Source: Paraeggerthella hongkongensis
Lineage (GTDB): Bacteria; Actinomycetota; Coriobacteriia; Coriobacteriales; Eggerthellaceae
Assembly: GCF_003726035.1 (NCBI RefSeq)
Contig: NZ_QICD01000026.1
Location: 1 to 35,904 of the forward strand
Length of the DNA stretch: 35,904 nt
Reading direction: 5' to 3'
Below the pieces are notes generated by a model. It ran no database searches, was not told the DNA's origin, and was given only the letters and a program-made list of their open reading frames with translations. The translations under genes were made by a program, and so were the position numbers. This document shows, in pieces, positions 16,153 to 24,806 of the stretch (position 1 is the first letter of the stretch; every line of letters begins with the position of its first letter).

Positions 16153-17553
16153 ATGGATATCTTCACCGATGCGGCGTTCCTTGCGCGATTGCAGTTCGCT
16201 TGCACGGCGGCCTATCACTTCATTTTCGTGCCGCTGACTATCGGATTGGGACTTATCCTTGCCATCAACGAAACACGGTACTACCGCTCGCGCAACGAGG
16301 CCGATGCGGCAGCAACCAAGTTCTGGGTGAAGATCTTCACCGCGACGTTCGTGGTCGGCGTTGCCACGGGCATCACGATGGAGTTCTCGTTCGGGACGAA
16401 CTGGGCGGACTACTCCCGTTTTGTGGGCGACATTTTCGGCGCTCCTTTGGCGGCGGAGGCTCTGTTCGCGTTCTTCTTGGAGTCGGTGTTCCTGGGCGTG
16501 CTGCTGTTCGGGCGCAATCGCGTGTCTCCCAAGTTCTATATGGTGTCGGCCTGGCTCGTGTGGTTCGGGTCGTGCTTGAGCGCGCTGTGGATCCTCATCG
16601 CCAACTCGTGGATGCAGACGCCTGCGGGAGCCGAGCTTGCAGCCGACGGCTCCAAGGCCGTCATCACGGACTTCTTTGCAGCTGCATTGAATCCGTCGCT
16701 CATGGCGCGCTACTCGCACACCGTGGTGGCGCTGCTCATCGTGGGCGCGTTCGTGGCCATGGCCGTCGCCGCATGGTACCTGCTCAAGGGCAAGCATGCC
16801 GACTTCGCCATGAAGACCATGAAAATCGGCGCGGTGGTAGGCATCGTCACTACCGTTGTGATGCTGGGCACGGCCCACTCTTCGGCCGTGGTCGTTTCCG
16901 AGGAGCAGCCTACCAAGCTGGCTATGATGGAGGGCATGTACGAGTCCGAGGCCCCCGCCCTGTACCTGTTCGGATGGGTGGACGAAGAGGCTCAGGAGGT
17001 CATCACCCCGTTCTACATTCCGGGCGGCACGAGCTTCTTGGCAACGGGTACGTGGGATGCCGAGTTCCAGGGCCTCAACGACCTTGCCAAGTCCGAGAAG
17101 TACGGCGACTTCGACCCGTCGACCGCTCCCGTGAACTTCGTGTTCCAGACGTACCACTTGATGGTGGCCCTGTTCGGCCTGATCGCCATCACGGTGTTCT
17201 TGGCGCTGTTCTTCACCCTGCGCGGGGGCAAGATCAAGAACATGAAGTGGCTGCAGCGTTTGATCCTCATTTCCCCGGTGTTCCCGATGCTGGCCATCCA
17301 GGCCGGTTGGTTCACGGCTGAGGTCGGACGTCAGCCCTGGGTGGTCTATCCGTCCGCAACGGGCCCGGATGGCGTGAGCCTGCTGACGAACGAGGGCGTC
17401 TCCCAGTCGGTTTCCAGCGTCGAACTGCTCATTACCATGGTGCTGTTCCTGGTGGTCTACACGTTCTTGATGGTGGCGTGGGCGCGCGTCCTGGGCCGCT
17501 TCATCAAGGAAGGCCCCGTTGTCGAGCCTGCGTTGAAGAAGGAAGGTGAGTAG
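16153..17553 (+). CDS. cydA: Cytochrome bd-type quinol oxidase subunit I
   Basis: Membrane subunit of 466 aa carrying heme b558, b595 and d, which oxidises quinol and reduces O2 to water. Start ATG 16153 follows AAGGGGG; upstream codons in the same frame lack a start signal. Ligands visible are His22 in AAYHFIFVPLT, His189 in RYSHTVVALL and Met337 in TYHLMVALFG. Quinol-site segments EEQPTKLAMMEGMYES and GWFTAEVGRQPWVVY are present. At 466 aa it is shorter than E. coli CydA (522 aa), consistent with the short Q-loop form. cydB follows after 2 bp. No cydCD or cydX is visible. In a mostly anaerobic lineage the role is likely oxygen scavenging or microaerobic respiration. Confidence 0.95.
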   Translation: MDIFTDAAFLARLQFACTAAYHFIFVPLTIGLGLILAINETRYYRSRNEADAAATKFWVKIFTATFVVGVATGITMEFSFGTNWADYSRFVGDIFGAPLAAEALFAFFLESVFLGVLLFGRNRVSPKFYMVSAWLVWFGSCLSALWILIANSWMQTPAGAELAADGSKAVITDFFAAALNPSLMARYSHTVVALLIVGAFVAMAVAAWYLLKGKHADFAMKTMKIGAVVGIVTTVVMLGTAHSSAVVVSEEQPTKLAMMEGMYESEAPALYLFGWVDEEAQEVITPFYIPGGTSFLATGTWDAEFQGLNDLAKSEKYGDFDPSTAPVNFVFQTYHLMVALFGLIAITVFLALFFTLRGGKIKNMKWLQRLILISPVFPMLAIQAGWFTAEVGRQPWVVYPSATGPDGVSLLTNEGVSQSVSSVELLITMVLFLVVYTFLMVAWARVLGRFIKEGPVVEPALKKEGE

Positions 17554-17555
17554 TC

Positions 17556-18593
17556 ATGGAAATCACGTTCTTCCAGGGACTGTGGTTCCTGCTGATCTTC
17601 GTGCTCATCGCTGGTTATTTCGTGCTCGACGGATTCGATTTGGGCGCCGGCGTGCTGTACCCGTTCGTTGCGAAGAACGATCGCGATAAGGCTATCGTGC
17701 GTCGCAGCATCGGGCCGGTGTGGGACGGCAACGAGGTATGGCTACTCACGGCGGGCGGTGCGCTGTTCGCGGCGTTCCCTGCGGCGTACGCCACCACGTT
17801 CTCCGGATTCTACCTTGCGGTCATGCTGGTGCTGTTCGGCTTGATCGTGCGCGCGGTTTCCCTTGAGTATCGCGGCCATGATCCCCAGTGGGGGAAGGTG
17901 TGGGACGGTTGCTTCACGGTGGGCTCACTTTTGCCGGCATTGCTTTTGGGCGTGGCCGTGGGCAACATCTACGCGGGCATTCCCATGGACGCCAACGGCG
18001 ATTACGCGGGCATTCCGCTGCTGGGCCTGATCACGCCGTTCACGCTCCTGTGCGGTCTTTTGGGCTTGGCCATGTTCTTGGCGCAGGGCGCTGCGTGGCT
18101 GTCGCTGAAGGCTCCTAAGCCAAGCGACCTTCAAGCTCGTGCGGCGAAGCTGCGCCTGCCGTTGCAGGTGATTGCGCTGGTCCTGTTCGCGGCGGTGTCG
18201 GTGTACGGCCACTTCATCATCCAGCCGGCCATGGATCCCGCTCTTGGCGCGTTGCGCTGGGTGTTCGCGATCTTGGTTCTGGGCGGCATCGGCGCATCGA
18301 TCTTCTTCGCGCTCAAGAAGGATTGCGACCTGGGCGCGTTTCTTGCCCAGTCCGTTTCGGCGGCGATGCTGGTGGGATTGCTGGCTGCTTCCATGTTCCC
18401 GAACCTGGTGGTTGCGTCGGCTGATAGCGTAGGCCCCGCCATTACGGCGATGAGCGCGGCGTCTTCCGAGCTTTCGCTTATGTGGATGACCGGAATCACG
18501 TGCGTGGGCTTGCCGCTGGTGCTGGCGTACCACGTCATCATCTACCGTACGTTCCGCGGTCGGGTGACCGAAGAGGATCTGGCTCACTACTAG
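17556..18593 (+). CDS. cydB: Cytochrome bd-type quinol oxidase subunit II
   Basis: Membrane subunit of 345 aa without direct ligands for all hemes but required for assembly of the oxidase. The N-terminal half has the family signature YFVLDGFDLGAGVL, then RRSIGPVWDGNEVWLLTAGGALFAAFP in consecutive blocks, and SLEYRGHDP. Eight or more hydrophobic helices are evident. ATG 17556 has GAAGGAAGG upstream within the end of cydA. Together with cydA it forms a two-gene operon closed by a terminator 43 bp after the stop. Confidence 0.95.
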   Translation: MEITFFQGLWFLLIFVLIAGYFVLDGFDLGAGVLYPFVAKNDRDKAIVRRSIGPVWDGNEVWLLTAGGALFAAFPAAYATTFSGFYLAVMLVLFGLIVRAVSLEYRGHDPQWGKVWDGCFTVGSLLPALLLGVAVGNIYAGIPMDANGDYAGIPLLGLITPFTLLCGLLGLAMFLAQGAAWLSLKAPKPSDLQARAAKLRLPLQVIALVLFAAVSVYGHFIIQPAMDPALGALRWVFAILVLGGIGASIFFALKKDCDLGAFLAQSVSAAMLVGLLAASMFPNLVVASADSVGPAITAMSAASSELSLMWMTGITCVGLPLVLAYHVIIYRTFRGRVTEEDLAHY

Positions 18594-18636
18594 GCAAGCG
18601 CCCGCAAGCGGGTATGTTGACCAGGGTGTTCTTGGG

Positions 18637-18667
18637 GCGGGGCCGTTGCGTGCGGCCCCGCTTTTCT
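18637..18667 (+). terminator. Rho-independent terminator after cydAB
   Basis: 9-bp stem GCGGGGCCG / CGGCCCCGC (18637-18645 and 18653-18661) with a 7-nt loop, followed by TTTTCTT. Confidence 0.88.
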
Positions 18668-18723
18668 TGTTTGAGAACCGAATCGATCGGTAAAGCATGA
18701 TGCGAATCTTCGGCCTGAATCTA

Positions 18724-18750
18724 TTGCATCGGCGGCGCCGTCGGTATAAT
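18724..18750 (+). promoter_or_regulatory. Probable promoter of the DUF4190-like gene
   Basis: A perfect TATAAT at 18745-18750 lies 50 bp before the ATG at 18800. The best -35 is TTGCAT at 18724-18729 with a short 15-bp spacer. The -10 overlaps an upstream in-frame ATG at 18749, which argues against using that ATG as the gene start. Confidence 0.5.
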
Positions 18751-18799
18751 GCCTAACCAGCCCCTTGGGTTTAACGACGCCGAATACGTGAGGACTAGT

Positions 18800-19726
18800 A
18801 TGAGCACCGAGAATAATCCCAACCAGCCCCAACAGCATGTCATGCCGCCAAATCCCGAAAGCAATCAATCTGTTGCGCCGCCGGTTCCCGGTCAGCAGCC
18901 TGTTCATTCGCCTTCGAACGGAAAAGCAGCAGGCGCGCTTGCATGCGGCATTCTTGCTATCTTGTTCGCTTGGATGCCCTTGCTTGGCGTGGCGCTTGGC
19001 GTGGCGGCCATTGTTTTGGCCGGCAAGGCAGTAAAGGAATCCGGAAAAGATGGTAAGGCCACGGGCGGAAAGGCCTGCGGCATCATCGGGATCGTGCTGG
19101 CGGTGCTTTCGCTTGTTCTCTACCTGGTCCTGTTCAGCTTCGGTACCATGGCTTACCTGATGGCGGGATCGACCAGCACCGAGTACCTTTCCTCGTTGTC
19201 GACAGAAGATGTCCGCGCGAACGAGGCCGATATGGAGGCCGTTGCCGCGGCTGAATACGACAGGATCAAAAACAAGGATGCTGCGTTGGTTCAGCAGATT
19301 GCAGCCAGCGTTGATAAAAGCTTCGCTTCTGCAGCTCATTACGGGCTTGCTGATCTGGGGCTCGATCCCCAAACGCTTGCTGAGTGGATGCTGACCGATT
19401 TCGATTACGATCTTGACGGCGCGTACGACAACGGTGACGGAACCGGAACCGTTTATGCGAACGTGACCGTGCGCGATGCGACCGCTTTTGCTAACGCGTT
19501 CGTGGCCGACGTTCAGGCGGCGCTCGATTCAGGTCAGCTGGATGGTTTGGACGAAGCTGCCATAAGGGCCAAGCTTGGCGAGATCTACGCTTCTTCCATG
19601 GCGAAGTCAACGGGCACTACGACCAATTACTCTGGGATATCGCTTATTCAGCAGGGCGATGCGTGGAAGGTCGATCAGGATGCCTGGGACGTTGAGCTCA
19701 AGCGTTTGCTGGGACTGTACTACTAG
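18800..19726 (+). CDS. Membrane-anchored protein with DUF4190-like region
   Basis: 308-aa protein of unknown function. A Pro/Gln/Asn-rich cytoplasmic N-terminus of about 48 residues (NNPNQPQQHVMPPNPESNQ) precedes two hydrophobic helices (ALACGILAILFAWMPLLGVALG and IIGIVLAVLSLVLYLVL in approximate terms) separated by GKAVKESGKDGKATGGKACG, the layout of DUF4190 proteins. The remaining ~190 residues are an acidic extracytoplasmic domain containing a DFDYDLDGAYDNGDGTGTV segment and ending with WDVELKRLLGLYY; it resembles small cystatin-like or lipoprotein-type domains of Coriobacteria, but I do not recognise it. ATG 18800 has GAGGA five bases upstream. Base composition is a little lower in G+C than the phn region. 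Confidence 0.75.
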   Translation: MSTENNPNQPQQHVMPPNPESNQSVAPPVPGQQPVHSPSNGKAAGALACGILAILFAWMPLLGVALGVAAIVLAGKAVKESGKDGKATGGKACGIIGIVLAVLSLVLYLVLFSFGTMAYLMAGSTSTEYLSSLSTEDVRANEADMEAVAAAEYDRIKNKDAALVQQIAASVDKSFASAAHYGLADLGLDPQTLAEWMLTDFDYDLDGAYDNGDGTGTVYANVTVRDATAFANAFVADVQAALDSGQLDGLDEAAIRAKLGEIYASSMAKSTGTTTNYSGISLIQQGDAWKVDQDAWDVELKRLLGLYY

Positions 19727-19732
19727 AACATG

Positions 19733-19771
19733 AAAAGCGCCGCGGCTCGTTTCAGTACGAGGCGCGGCGCT
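19733..19771 (-). terminator. Terminator for the - strand yqeY gene
   Basis: 9-bp stem AGCGCCGCG / CGCGGCGCT (19736-19744 and 19763-19771) with an inner CTCGT/ACGAG stem. On the - strand it is followed by TTTTC; on the + strand no T run follows, so orientation favours the - strand gene, though it may also stop the + strand gene ending at 19726. Confidence 0.75.
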
Positions 19772-19786
19772 CGATGGCTGCGTGCG

Positions 19787-20230
19787 CTAGGCCAGCTTCT
19801 GGCCCAGCATTTGGGCGGCAGCCGCTTTGTCGAAGTTGCCGCCGGTCTTTCCCGTGAGGGCGCCCATGATGCGTCCCATGTCCTTTTTCGACGATGCGCC
19901 CGTTTCTGCAAGCACCTTGTCGATCAAAGAGGCCAGCTCGTCGCCCGACACCTGCTTGGGCAGATAGCTTTCCAGCACGGCTACCTGCGCGGTCAGCGTG
20001 TCGGTGCGCTCCTGGTCGTTTCCTGCTTTGATGGACCCGTCGAGCGTTTCCCTCGTCTGCTTGATCAGGCGCTTGAGCATGGCGTCCACGTCGGCGTCCG
20101 TGATCTCGCGGCGCTCGTTCACCTCGATGTTCTTGATCTCGCCGTGCACTTGGCGCAGGATCGACAGGCGAGGCTTGTCCTTTGCCTTCATGGCTGCCTT
20201 GATCTCGTTTTGCAGTTCCTCGTAGTTCAT
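19787..20230 (-). CDS. GatB/YqeY domain protein
   Basis: 147-aa cytoplasmic protein of the YqeY family, an all-helical domain also found at the C-terminus of GatB and of glutaminyl-tRNA synthetases. Features are the charged N-terminal helix LQNEIKAAMKAKDKPRLSILR, then EIKNIEVNERREITDADV, YLPKQVSGDEL and the C-terminal GRIMGALTGKTGGNFDKAAAA motif. Length is typical. Its free-standing role is not well established; a link to tRNA-dependent amidation or tRNA binding is a family-level suggestion only. The - strand start at 20230 is preceded by GAGGAAGCGC. It lies 46 bp downstream of the pilin-like gene and may be co-transcribed with it. Confidence 0.88.
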   Translation of the reverse strand: MNYEELQNEIKAAMKAKDKPRLSILRQVHGEIKNIEVNERREITDADVDAMLKRLIKQTRETLDGSIKAGNDQERTDTLTAQVAVLESYLPKQVSGDELASLIDKVLAETGASSKKDMGRIMGALTGKTGGNFDKAAAAQMLGQKLA

Positions 20231-20276
20231 GCGCTTCCTCTTTCGCTTGCGGCCGTCGTTCGCGTTCGAGTATACC

Positions 20277-21071
20277 TTACTGCGAAACCGCTACGAACTT
20301 TTCGTTTTCCAGATTGACTTTCTTGACGCCCTCTTTTTGCAAAAGCTGCTTCAGGGCGTCATCGGCTCCGCTTCCGTACATCGCGATACCTTCCTCGTTG
20401 GGCAGTTCGTACCATTGGCCCTTTTCGCCCACCAATCCGTTGTTGTCGCAGATGTACTTGGCTCTCCATCGATCCCCTTTGCTTATGCGCTTTTCGGAGC
20501 CTGCGTACAGGAACACGTGGGCGGCGGAATTGTCGTAGCTTTTGAACTGCAGGTAGTACGTCTCTTTGCCGTTCGTCGATTGCACCGAAGGCCACTGCGT
20601 TATGCCGGCTGCCGTTGCGTAGTTTTGTCGGCGGGTATCGTCTCCTTCGGTCCCTGTTTGGCCGCCCAGCCAATTGACCATGGCGTCTTCGGGGCTCAGC
20701 CCATGCTTGGAGCATTTGATCACCATGTTTGCGGGCTCCTTCCCCAGTGCCAGGCTGTAAGATCCTCCCGTGGGGCACAGGTCGTGGTTGCTATTGCCCT
20801 CCTTGAGTTGGGCGATGTATCCGTCCAGCATGCTTTGAGTGGGCGTTTCGTCCGTCAGCAGGTAGTTGTCGGCCACCATGACCTTCAACGATCGTCGATT
20901 GGCGGCGCAAGCGGCCTCCTCGGCGCCTTGGGTCGCGCCGGTGAACACGGGCACAGCGATGGCAACCAGCACGAGCACGATGGCTGCGACTACCAGCAAT
21001 TCTGCCAGCGTGAAACCTGCGGCGCCGGCTCGCTGCGAGGCGAAGCGACGTGCAGCGACGTGATCCTTCAT
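20277..21071 (-). CDS. Solitary type IV pilin-like (prepilin) protein
   Basis: 264-aa protein with a classic type III signal: a basic leader (MKDHVAARRFASQRAGAAG) then FTLAELLVVAAIVLVLVAIA, with cleavage predicted after Gly19, Phe20 as first mature residue and Glu24 at mature position 5. After the N-terminal helix is a Cys-containing globular domain (cysteines in EEAACAANRR, HDLCPTGG, VIKCSKHG and KYICDNNG), which may form disulfides outside. Ribosome binding site AGGGAAGGAG precedes the ATG at 21071. No prepilin peptidase, assembly ATPase or platform gene is present in the window, so machinery must be elsewhere if it is assembled. It could be a minor pilin or a type II secretion pseudopilin-like protein. 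Confidence 0.82.
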   Translation of the reverse strand: MKDHVAARRFASQRAGAAGFTLAELLVVAAIVLVLVAIAVPVFTGATQGAEEAACAANRRSLKVMVADNYLLTDETPTQSMLDGYIAQLKEGNSNHDLCPTGGSYSLALGKEPANMVIKCSKHGLSPEDAMVNWLGGQTGTEGDDTRRQNYATAAGITQWPSVQSTNGKETYYLQFKSYDNSAAHVFLYAGSEKRISKGDRWRAKYICDNNGLVGEKGQWYELPNEEGIAMYGSGADDALKQLLQKEGVKKVNLENEKFVAVSQ

Positions 21072-21108
21072 GAAGCTCCTTCCCTGATACGCTGTGCAGT
21101 GCGGGCGT

Positions 21109-21257
21109 GGGCGCGAATCGGCACCTGTGACAATGCAGAGGCTCAGAAAAGACCGTTTTCCAGGCAGCTTAATCGTAAAATGCCCGGTCGCAGTTTATGG
21201 GCGCGAAAAAACAGCTTCGCCTTGCGTTGAAACCGTCACAGGTGCCGATTCGCGCCC
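21109..21257. mobile_element. MITE-like inverted-repeat element, copy 2
   Basis: Perfect 23-bp terminal inverted repeats at 21109-21131 and 21235-21257 (GGGCGCGAATCGGCACCTGT inward, then GAC). The core shares blocks with copy 1, for example AAAATGCC-GGTCGC and GTTTT/GTTTA followed by GCG...CGAAA. There is no coding capacity. It lies in the 546-bp gap between the divergently oriented pilin and PH-domain genes. The same outer motif GGGCGCGAAT recurs in copies 1 and 3. Confidence 0.75.
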
Positions 21258-21617
21258 GCCTCTACGCTCGCGCCTGCACTCCGCATCCGCACCTGCGCTT
21301 GCACTTGCGCAGCGACAAACGCCCTTTTGGATTCGTTTGCCGCCGGTGGGTTTTCTACCGCATCGAAAGCTCCCTAAACTGTTGCACAGAGAGGCCCTCA
21401 GGCGCATCATAGCTGCTTGAGGTAAAGTTTACAATGGGGCGCAGCATTGGCGTCTTTCGCCGTACCTGCGGCGATTCTCTCGCCGCGCACTTTGCGGGCG
21501 CAGGTTAGTGCCTTATGCAAAAACCTCGTTACAGGGTGGGATATAGCGCCGGAGCCTTTTGACCGCTCTGGTATGATGGACTCCAGTGTTAGAGCTATAG
21601 CGAGCAAAAGGACTTCC
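21258..21617. other. Intergenic region upstream of the PH-domain genes
   Basis: No convincing gene. An open frame extends upstream of the PH-domain gene to 21447 without a ribosome binding site. TACAAT at 21430-21435 and TATGAT at 21572-21577 are possible -10 elements but neither has a good -35 at normal spacing; TTGACC at 21559 is too close to the latter. The promoter remains unresolved. Confidence 0.4.
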
Positions 21618-22106
21618 ATGAAAGAATTGCCGGCCAATCAACTCAATCCGAAAATCAAGTCGGTGTGGCGAATAAGCGACGCAGTGTGGCTTACCGTCGT
21701 GTTCCTGTGCTGCTTCGTGCCGTTTGCAATAGCGGCGGTGGCGGATGCGTCTCCTTGGATCTTCGTTGTTTTGGCGGCTATCGCGGCAGTGTACGTGGTG
21801 TCGCTGGTCCTGTGCCTGATCGTCTTGCCGCCCATTCGCTTCATGCGCTGGCGCTACGAGCTGTCCGATGACTATCTGGACATTGCGAAGGGCATCGTCT
21901 GGCGCAAACGCTACATTATCCCGTTCATTCGCGTGCAGAACACCGATACGCGCCAAGGGCCCATCCTGCGCGCGTTTGGGTTGGCGAGCGTCACCGTTGC
22001 TACGGCTGCGGGGGAGCATGAGATCCCCGGCCTTGACGCCGATACAGCCGAGCAGCTGCGCGACAAAGCCGCCGAACTGGCTCGCTTGGCGCAGGAGGAC
22101 GTGTGA
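21618..22106 (+). CDS. Bacterial PH-domain membrane protein, YdbS type
   Basis: 162-aa protein with two adjacent hydrophobic helices (AVWLTVVFLCCFVPFAIAAV and WIFVVLAAIAAVYVVSLVLC) followed by a bPH2 domain (RWRYELSDDYLDIAKGIVWR, then IPFIRVQNTDTRQGPILRAFGLASVTVATAAG). The motif R-Y-x-L-x-D-D-Y-hydrophobic and V-Q-N-x-D are family hallmarks. The ATG at 21618 follows AAAAGGAC. Partner YdbT follows with the ATG sharing its first base with the stop. In Bacillus such pairs are linked to envelope-stress and bacteriocin resistance; the biochemical role is unknown. Confidence 0.85.
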   Translation: MKELPANQLNPKIKSVWRISDAVWLTVVFLCCFVPFAIAAVADASPWIFVVLAAIAAVYVVSLVLCLIVLPPIRFMRWRYELSDDYLDIAKGIVWRKRYIIPFIRVQNTDTRQGPILRAFGLASVTVATAAGEHEIPGLDADTAEQLRDKAAELARLAQEDV

Positions 22107-23944
22107 TGTCGGACTTCCAGCAGCAAGCGATTCCGTCCGAACCGGCGCAACCCCAACCTCAGGCCGACCAGCTCCAGCGCCATCATGTGCACCACAGCTA
22201 CATCTGGTTGAACAGCATCCAGGTGGTTGTTACTTTGTTTGTGGTAATGGCGTTCACTTCCATTTCCTCAATTATTGGATTTTTTGCAGATGGACAAACA
22301 TTCGGCCCTGGCGGTATTCCTAAGATCTTCCTGATGTTGGGCGTGGGCGTTGTCGGCTTCGTTCTCCTAGTGGGTTTGATAGGGCTTATCCAGTGGTGGT
22401 CGTACAAGCATTTGTATTACGAACTGGGGGCCGAGGAGTTCAATCTGTATTCGGGCATCTTCAACAAGAAGCGCGTTCACGTTCCCTATCAGCGCATACA
22501 GTCCGTCGATCAGCGGGCTACCCTTATGCAGCGCATTTTCGGCGTGTGCACGGTGAGCATCGATACGGCCGGCGGCGCTGCCAACAAGGCGGTCCAGGTT
22601 CCCTATGTGCAGAAAACACGCGCCGAGGAACTGCGCAGAGAGCTGTTTGCGCGCAAGCAGTTCGCGGTCGCCGTGCAAAGCGGGGCGGCTCCCGAAGCTG
22701 CTGCCCAGGCTGTTGCGGCAGCAACCGGCGTGCTTGTTCCTGGCACGATGGGAGTTGCTGCGGATCGGCCTGCATCCAACGTGCTGGATGCTCCTGCCGA
22801 GATCTGGCAGGACGTGCGTGGCGTGTTTGGCGGGCAGCACGTCGATACCGGTGCTGTCAGCTACGAATACGGCCTATCGAACAAAGAGCTTGTTTTCACG
22901 GGCCTGTCGAACCACACGGCGTTTTGGGTGGTTGTCCTGGGAGCCTTCGGTGCTGTCAGCCAGCTTGCTTCCTTGTTTTCCGGTGCGGCGGAGCCGATGG
23001 TCGATCAAGCGGTCACGTTGGGCACGCATTTGTTCGGGGGCAACTTGATCGCATTGGGCGTTGCTGCGTTCTTCGTAGGATCCGTTGTGATCTGGGCCAT
23101 ATCGGCGGTTGGCGCTTGTCTTTCGTATGGCGGGTTTCGTGCGTGCCGTCGCGGCAGTCGCATCGAGGTTGAGCGCGGTTTGCTGCAGCATCAGTTCCAG
23201 GGCGTTGACGTCGATCGCGTGCAATCGATCATGGTGAAGCAGAGCTTCATTCGTCGGCTTATCGGCTATTGCGAGATATCGTTGGGCAAGATCGACGCGG
23301 CTGCGGAAGGCTCGGACGAGCAGCAGCAGGGGTTTGCTCCGCAGGGCGTCGTCATCCATCCGTTCGTGAAACTCAGCCGCGTGCCGGAGATCTTGGCCGG
23401 TATCGCCCCCGAGTTTGCCGACGTGCCGGTTGAGACCACGCCCGTTGCTCCCGTTGCGCTTAGGCGCGCGCTCATTCGACGCTGTCTGTTGCAGGGCACG
23501 GGCTTTTGGCTGGCCGTTGTTATTGCCGCCGGACATATCGCCGTCAACATCGCCGCAAACCCGGCGGATCCGACGCAGGCTGCGTCCCTCGGATTCGTCA
23601 ACGCGGGTGCGTGGGCGGGTTACGCGCTGTGCGTGGCGCTGCTCGCGTTCGACGTTGCAGGGTCCATCTTGTGGTTTCGCGGCTCGGGATTCGCATACAA
23701 CGATCGGTTCATGCAGGTGAGCAACGGCGGCTTGGCGCGTGAGACCATCAGCTTCCCTCGCAAGAAGATTCAGTTCGGCTATGCGAAGTCGAACCCCTTC
23801 CAGCGTCGAGCCGGCACCGCTACGGTTAACGCCCGTACGGCGGCGGGCATCGGAGGCACTACCATTCGCTTGATCGATGCGCGCGTCGAGGATGCGCAAG
23901 ATTGGCTCGAATGGATCAAGCCCCATGGAAATGTGATACAGTAG
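22106..23944 (+). CDS. Bacterial PH-domain membrane protein with repeated bPH2 domains, YdbT type
   Basis: 612-aa membrane protein. I place the start at ATG 22106, seven bases after AGGAGG, rather than the GTG at 22103. A Gln/Pro/His-rich N-terminus is followed by two helices (about 36-60 and 75-100), then a bPH2 domain (HLYYELGAEEFNLYSGIFNKKR, VPYQRIQSVDQRATLMQRIFG), a Gln/Ala linker, two more helices, a second domain (RIEVERGLLQHQFQGVDVDRVQ, KQSFIRRLIGYCEISLG), two further helices and a third (FAYNDRFMQVSNGGLARETI, FPRKKIQFGYAKSNPFQRRAG). Three helix-pair-plus-PH units suggest internal triplication. It acts presumably as a complex with the preceding protein in the membrane. Confidence 0.88.
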   Translation: MSDFQQQAIPSEPAQPQPQADQLQRHHVHHSYIWLNSIQVVVTLFVVMAFTSISSIIGFFADGQTFGPGGIPKIFLMLGVGVVGFVLLVGLIGLIQWWSYKHLYYELGAEEFNLYSGIFNKKRVHVPYQRIQSVDQRATLMQRIFGVCTVSIDTAGGAANKAVQVPYVQKTRAEELRRELFARKQFAVAVQSGAAPEAAAQAVAAATGVLVPGTMGVAADRPASNVLDAPAEIWQDVRGVFGGQHVDTGAVSYEYGLSNKELVFTGLSNHTAFWVVVLGAFGAVSQLASLFSGAAEPMVDQAVTLGTHLFGGNLIALGVAAFFVGSVVIWAISAVGACLSYGGFRACRRGSRIEVERGLLQHQFQGVDVDRVQSIMVKQSFIRRLIGYCEISLGKIDAAAEGSDEQQQGFAPQGVVIHPFVKLSRVPEILAGIAPEFADVPVETTPVAPVALRRALIRRCLLQGTGFWLAVVIAAGHIAVNIAANPADPTQAASLGFVNAGAWAGYALCVALLAFDVAGSILWFRGSGFAYNDRFMQVSNGGLARETISFPRKKIQFGYAKSNPFQRRAGTATVNARTAAGIGGTTIRLIDARVEDAQDWLEWIKPHGNVIQ

Positions 23945-23948
23945 AGCT

Positions 23949-24794
23949 ATGGATACCCAAGCGACATCTGGCAAACAAAGCCCCCGAAGCACGGAGCCCG
24001 GCGCTGCCAACGCGCGGCCCGATGCCCTGGGGGACTCTTCCGCGAAGCCTCCGGCTCCCGCTTGGACGCCCTCGCAGTTCAAGCCAGATAATTTCGCCAG
24101 CATGCGTCGCGACCGCCACAAGGTTTCGAACACGTCGGCTAGCGCGGCGAACAAGGCTCGCAACGTGCGGGAGTACACGCTTGGCGAGGAAATCGCCAAC
24201 TCCATCACGCATGGCATTGGCGCTTTGCTGGCCATTGCCGCAATCCCCATCTTGGTGGTGCGCGCGCTCGATGACGGCGGCGGCGTGTATCTGTTCGCCG
24301 CCCTTGTGTACGCTCTGACCATGCTGCTTGAATACACCATGTCCACGCTCTACCACGCCATTGCGGTCGATCGTGCGAAGAAAGTGTTCAAGATTCTCGA
24401 TCACAGCTGCATCTACTTGTTTATAGCGGGTTCTTACACGCCGTTTTGCCTGATCTCTCTTGCGGATCACGGTGGCATGTGGCTGTGCTTGTTCGTATGG
24501 GCGGTCGGGTTGGCCGGCGTGGCGTGCGAAGCGTTCTGGGTGTTTCGTCCCCGTTGGATTTCGGCGCTGCTGTACTTGCTCATGGGTTGGTGCGTCGTGT
24601 GGTTTTTGCCGGTGCTGGTTTCGGCTATCCCTGCGCAAGGCCTGTGGCTGCTCGTGGGCGGCGGCGTGTGCTATTCCATCGGGTGCATCTTCTACGTCCT
24701 GAAGAAGATTCCCTACATGCATTCGATTTTTCATCTATGGGTTCTTGCCGGCAGCGTTTTGCAGTTTTTGGCTATCGCGCTGTACGTCATGTAA
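23949..24794 (+). CDS. Hemolysin III / PAQR-family membrane protein
   Basis: 281-aa integral membrane protein of the HlyIII (YqfA, TrhA) family. Seven helices are predicted after a long hydrophilic N-terminus of about 77 residues. Family motifs are EIANSITHGIGALLA, STLYHAI, LDHSCIYLFIAGSYTPFC and, at the end, HSIFHLWVLAGS, giving the conserved His/Asp/Ser set of the PAQR metal site. The name derives from a pore-forming activity reported for a Bacillus cereus homologue; a role in membrane lipid homeostasis is more generally supported, and fits neighbours that are all envelope proteins. The N-terminal extension is unusual; an internal ATG at 24102 lacks a ribosome binding site, and ATG 23949 also has only a weak one. 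Confidence 0.88.
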   Translation: MDTQATSGKQSPRSTEPGAANARPDALGDSSAKPPAPAWTPSQFKPDNFASMRRDRHKVSNTSASAANKARNVREYTLGEEIANSITHGIGALLAIAAIPILVVRALDDGGGVYLFAALVYALTMLLEYTMSTLYHAIAVDRAKKVFKILDHSCIYLFIAGSYTPFCLISLADHGGMWLCLFVWAVGLAGVACEAFWVFRPRWISALLYLLMGWCVVWFLPVLVSAIPAQGLWLLVGGGVCYSIGCIFYVLKKIPYMHSIFHLWVLAGSVLQFLAIALYVM

Positions 24795-24806
24795 ACAGGA
24801 AGCAGC

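Noticed and set aside
21559-21577. TTGACC and TATGAT as a promoter
   Set aside because: Spacer would be only 7 bp.
21447-21617. N-terminal extension of the YdbS-type protein
   Set aside because: The frame is open but has no ribosome binding site; AAAAGGAC before ATG 21618 gives a normal-length protein.
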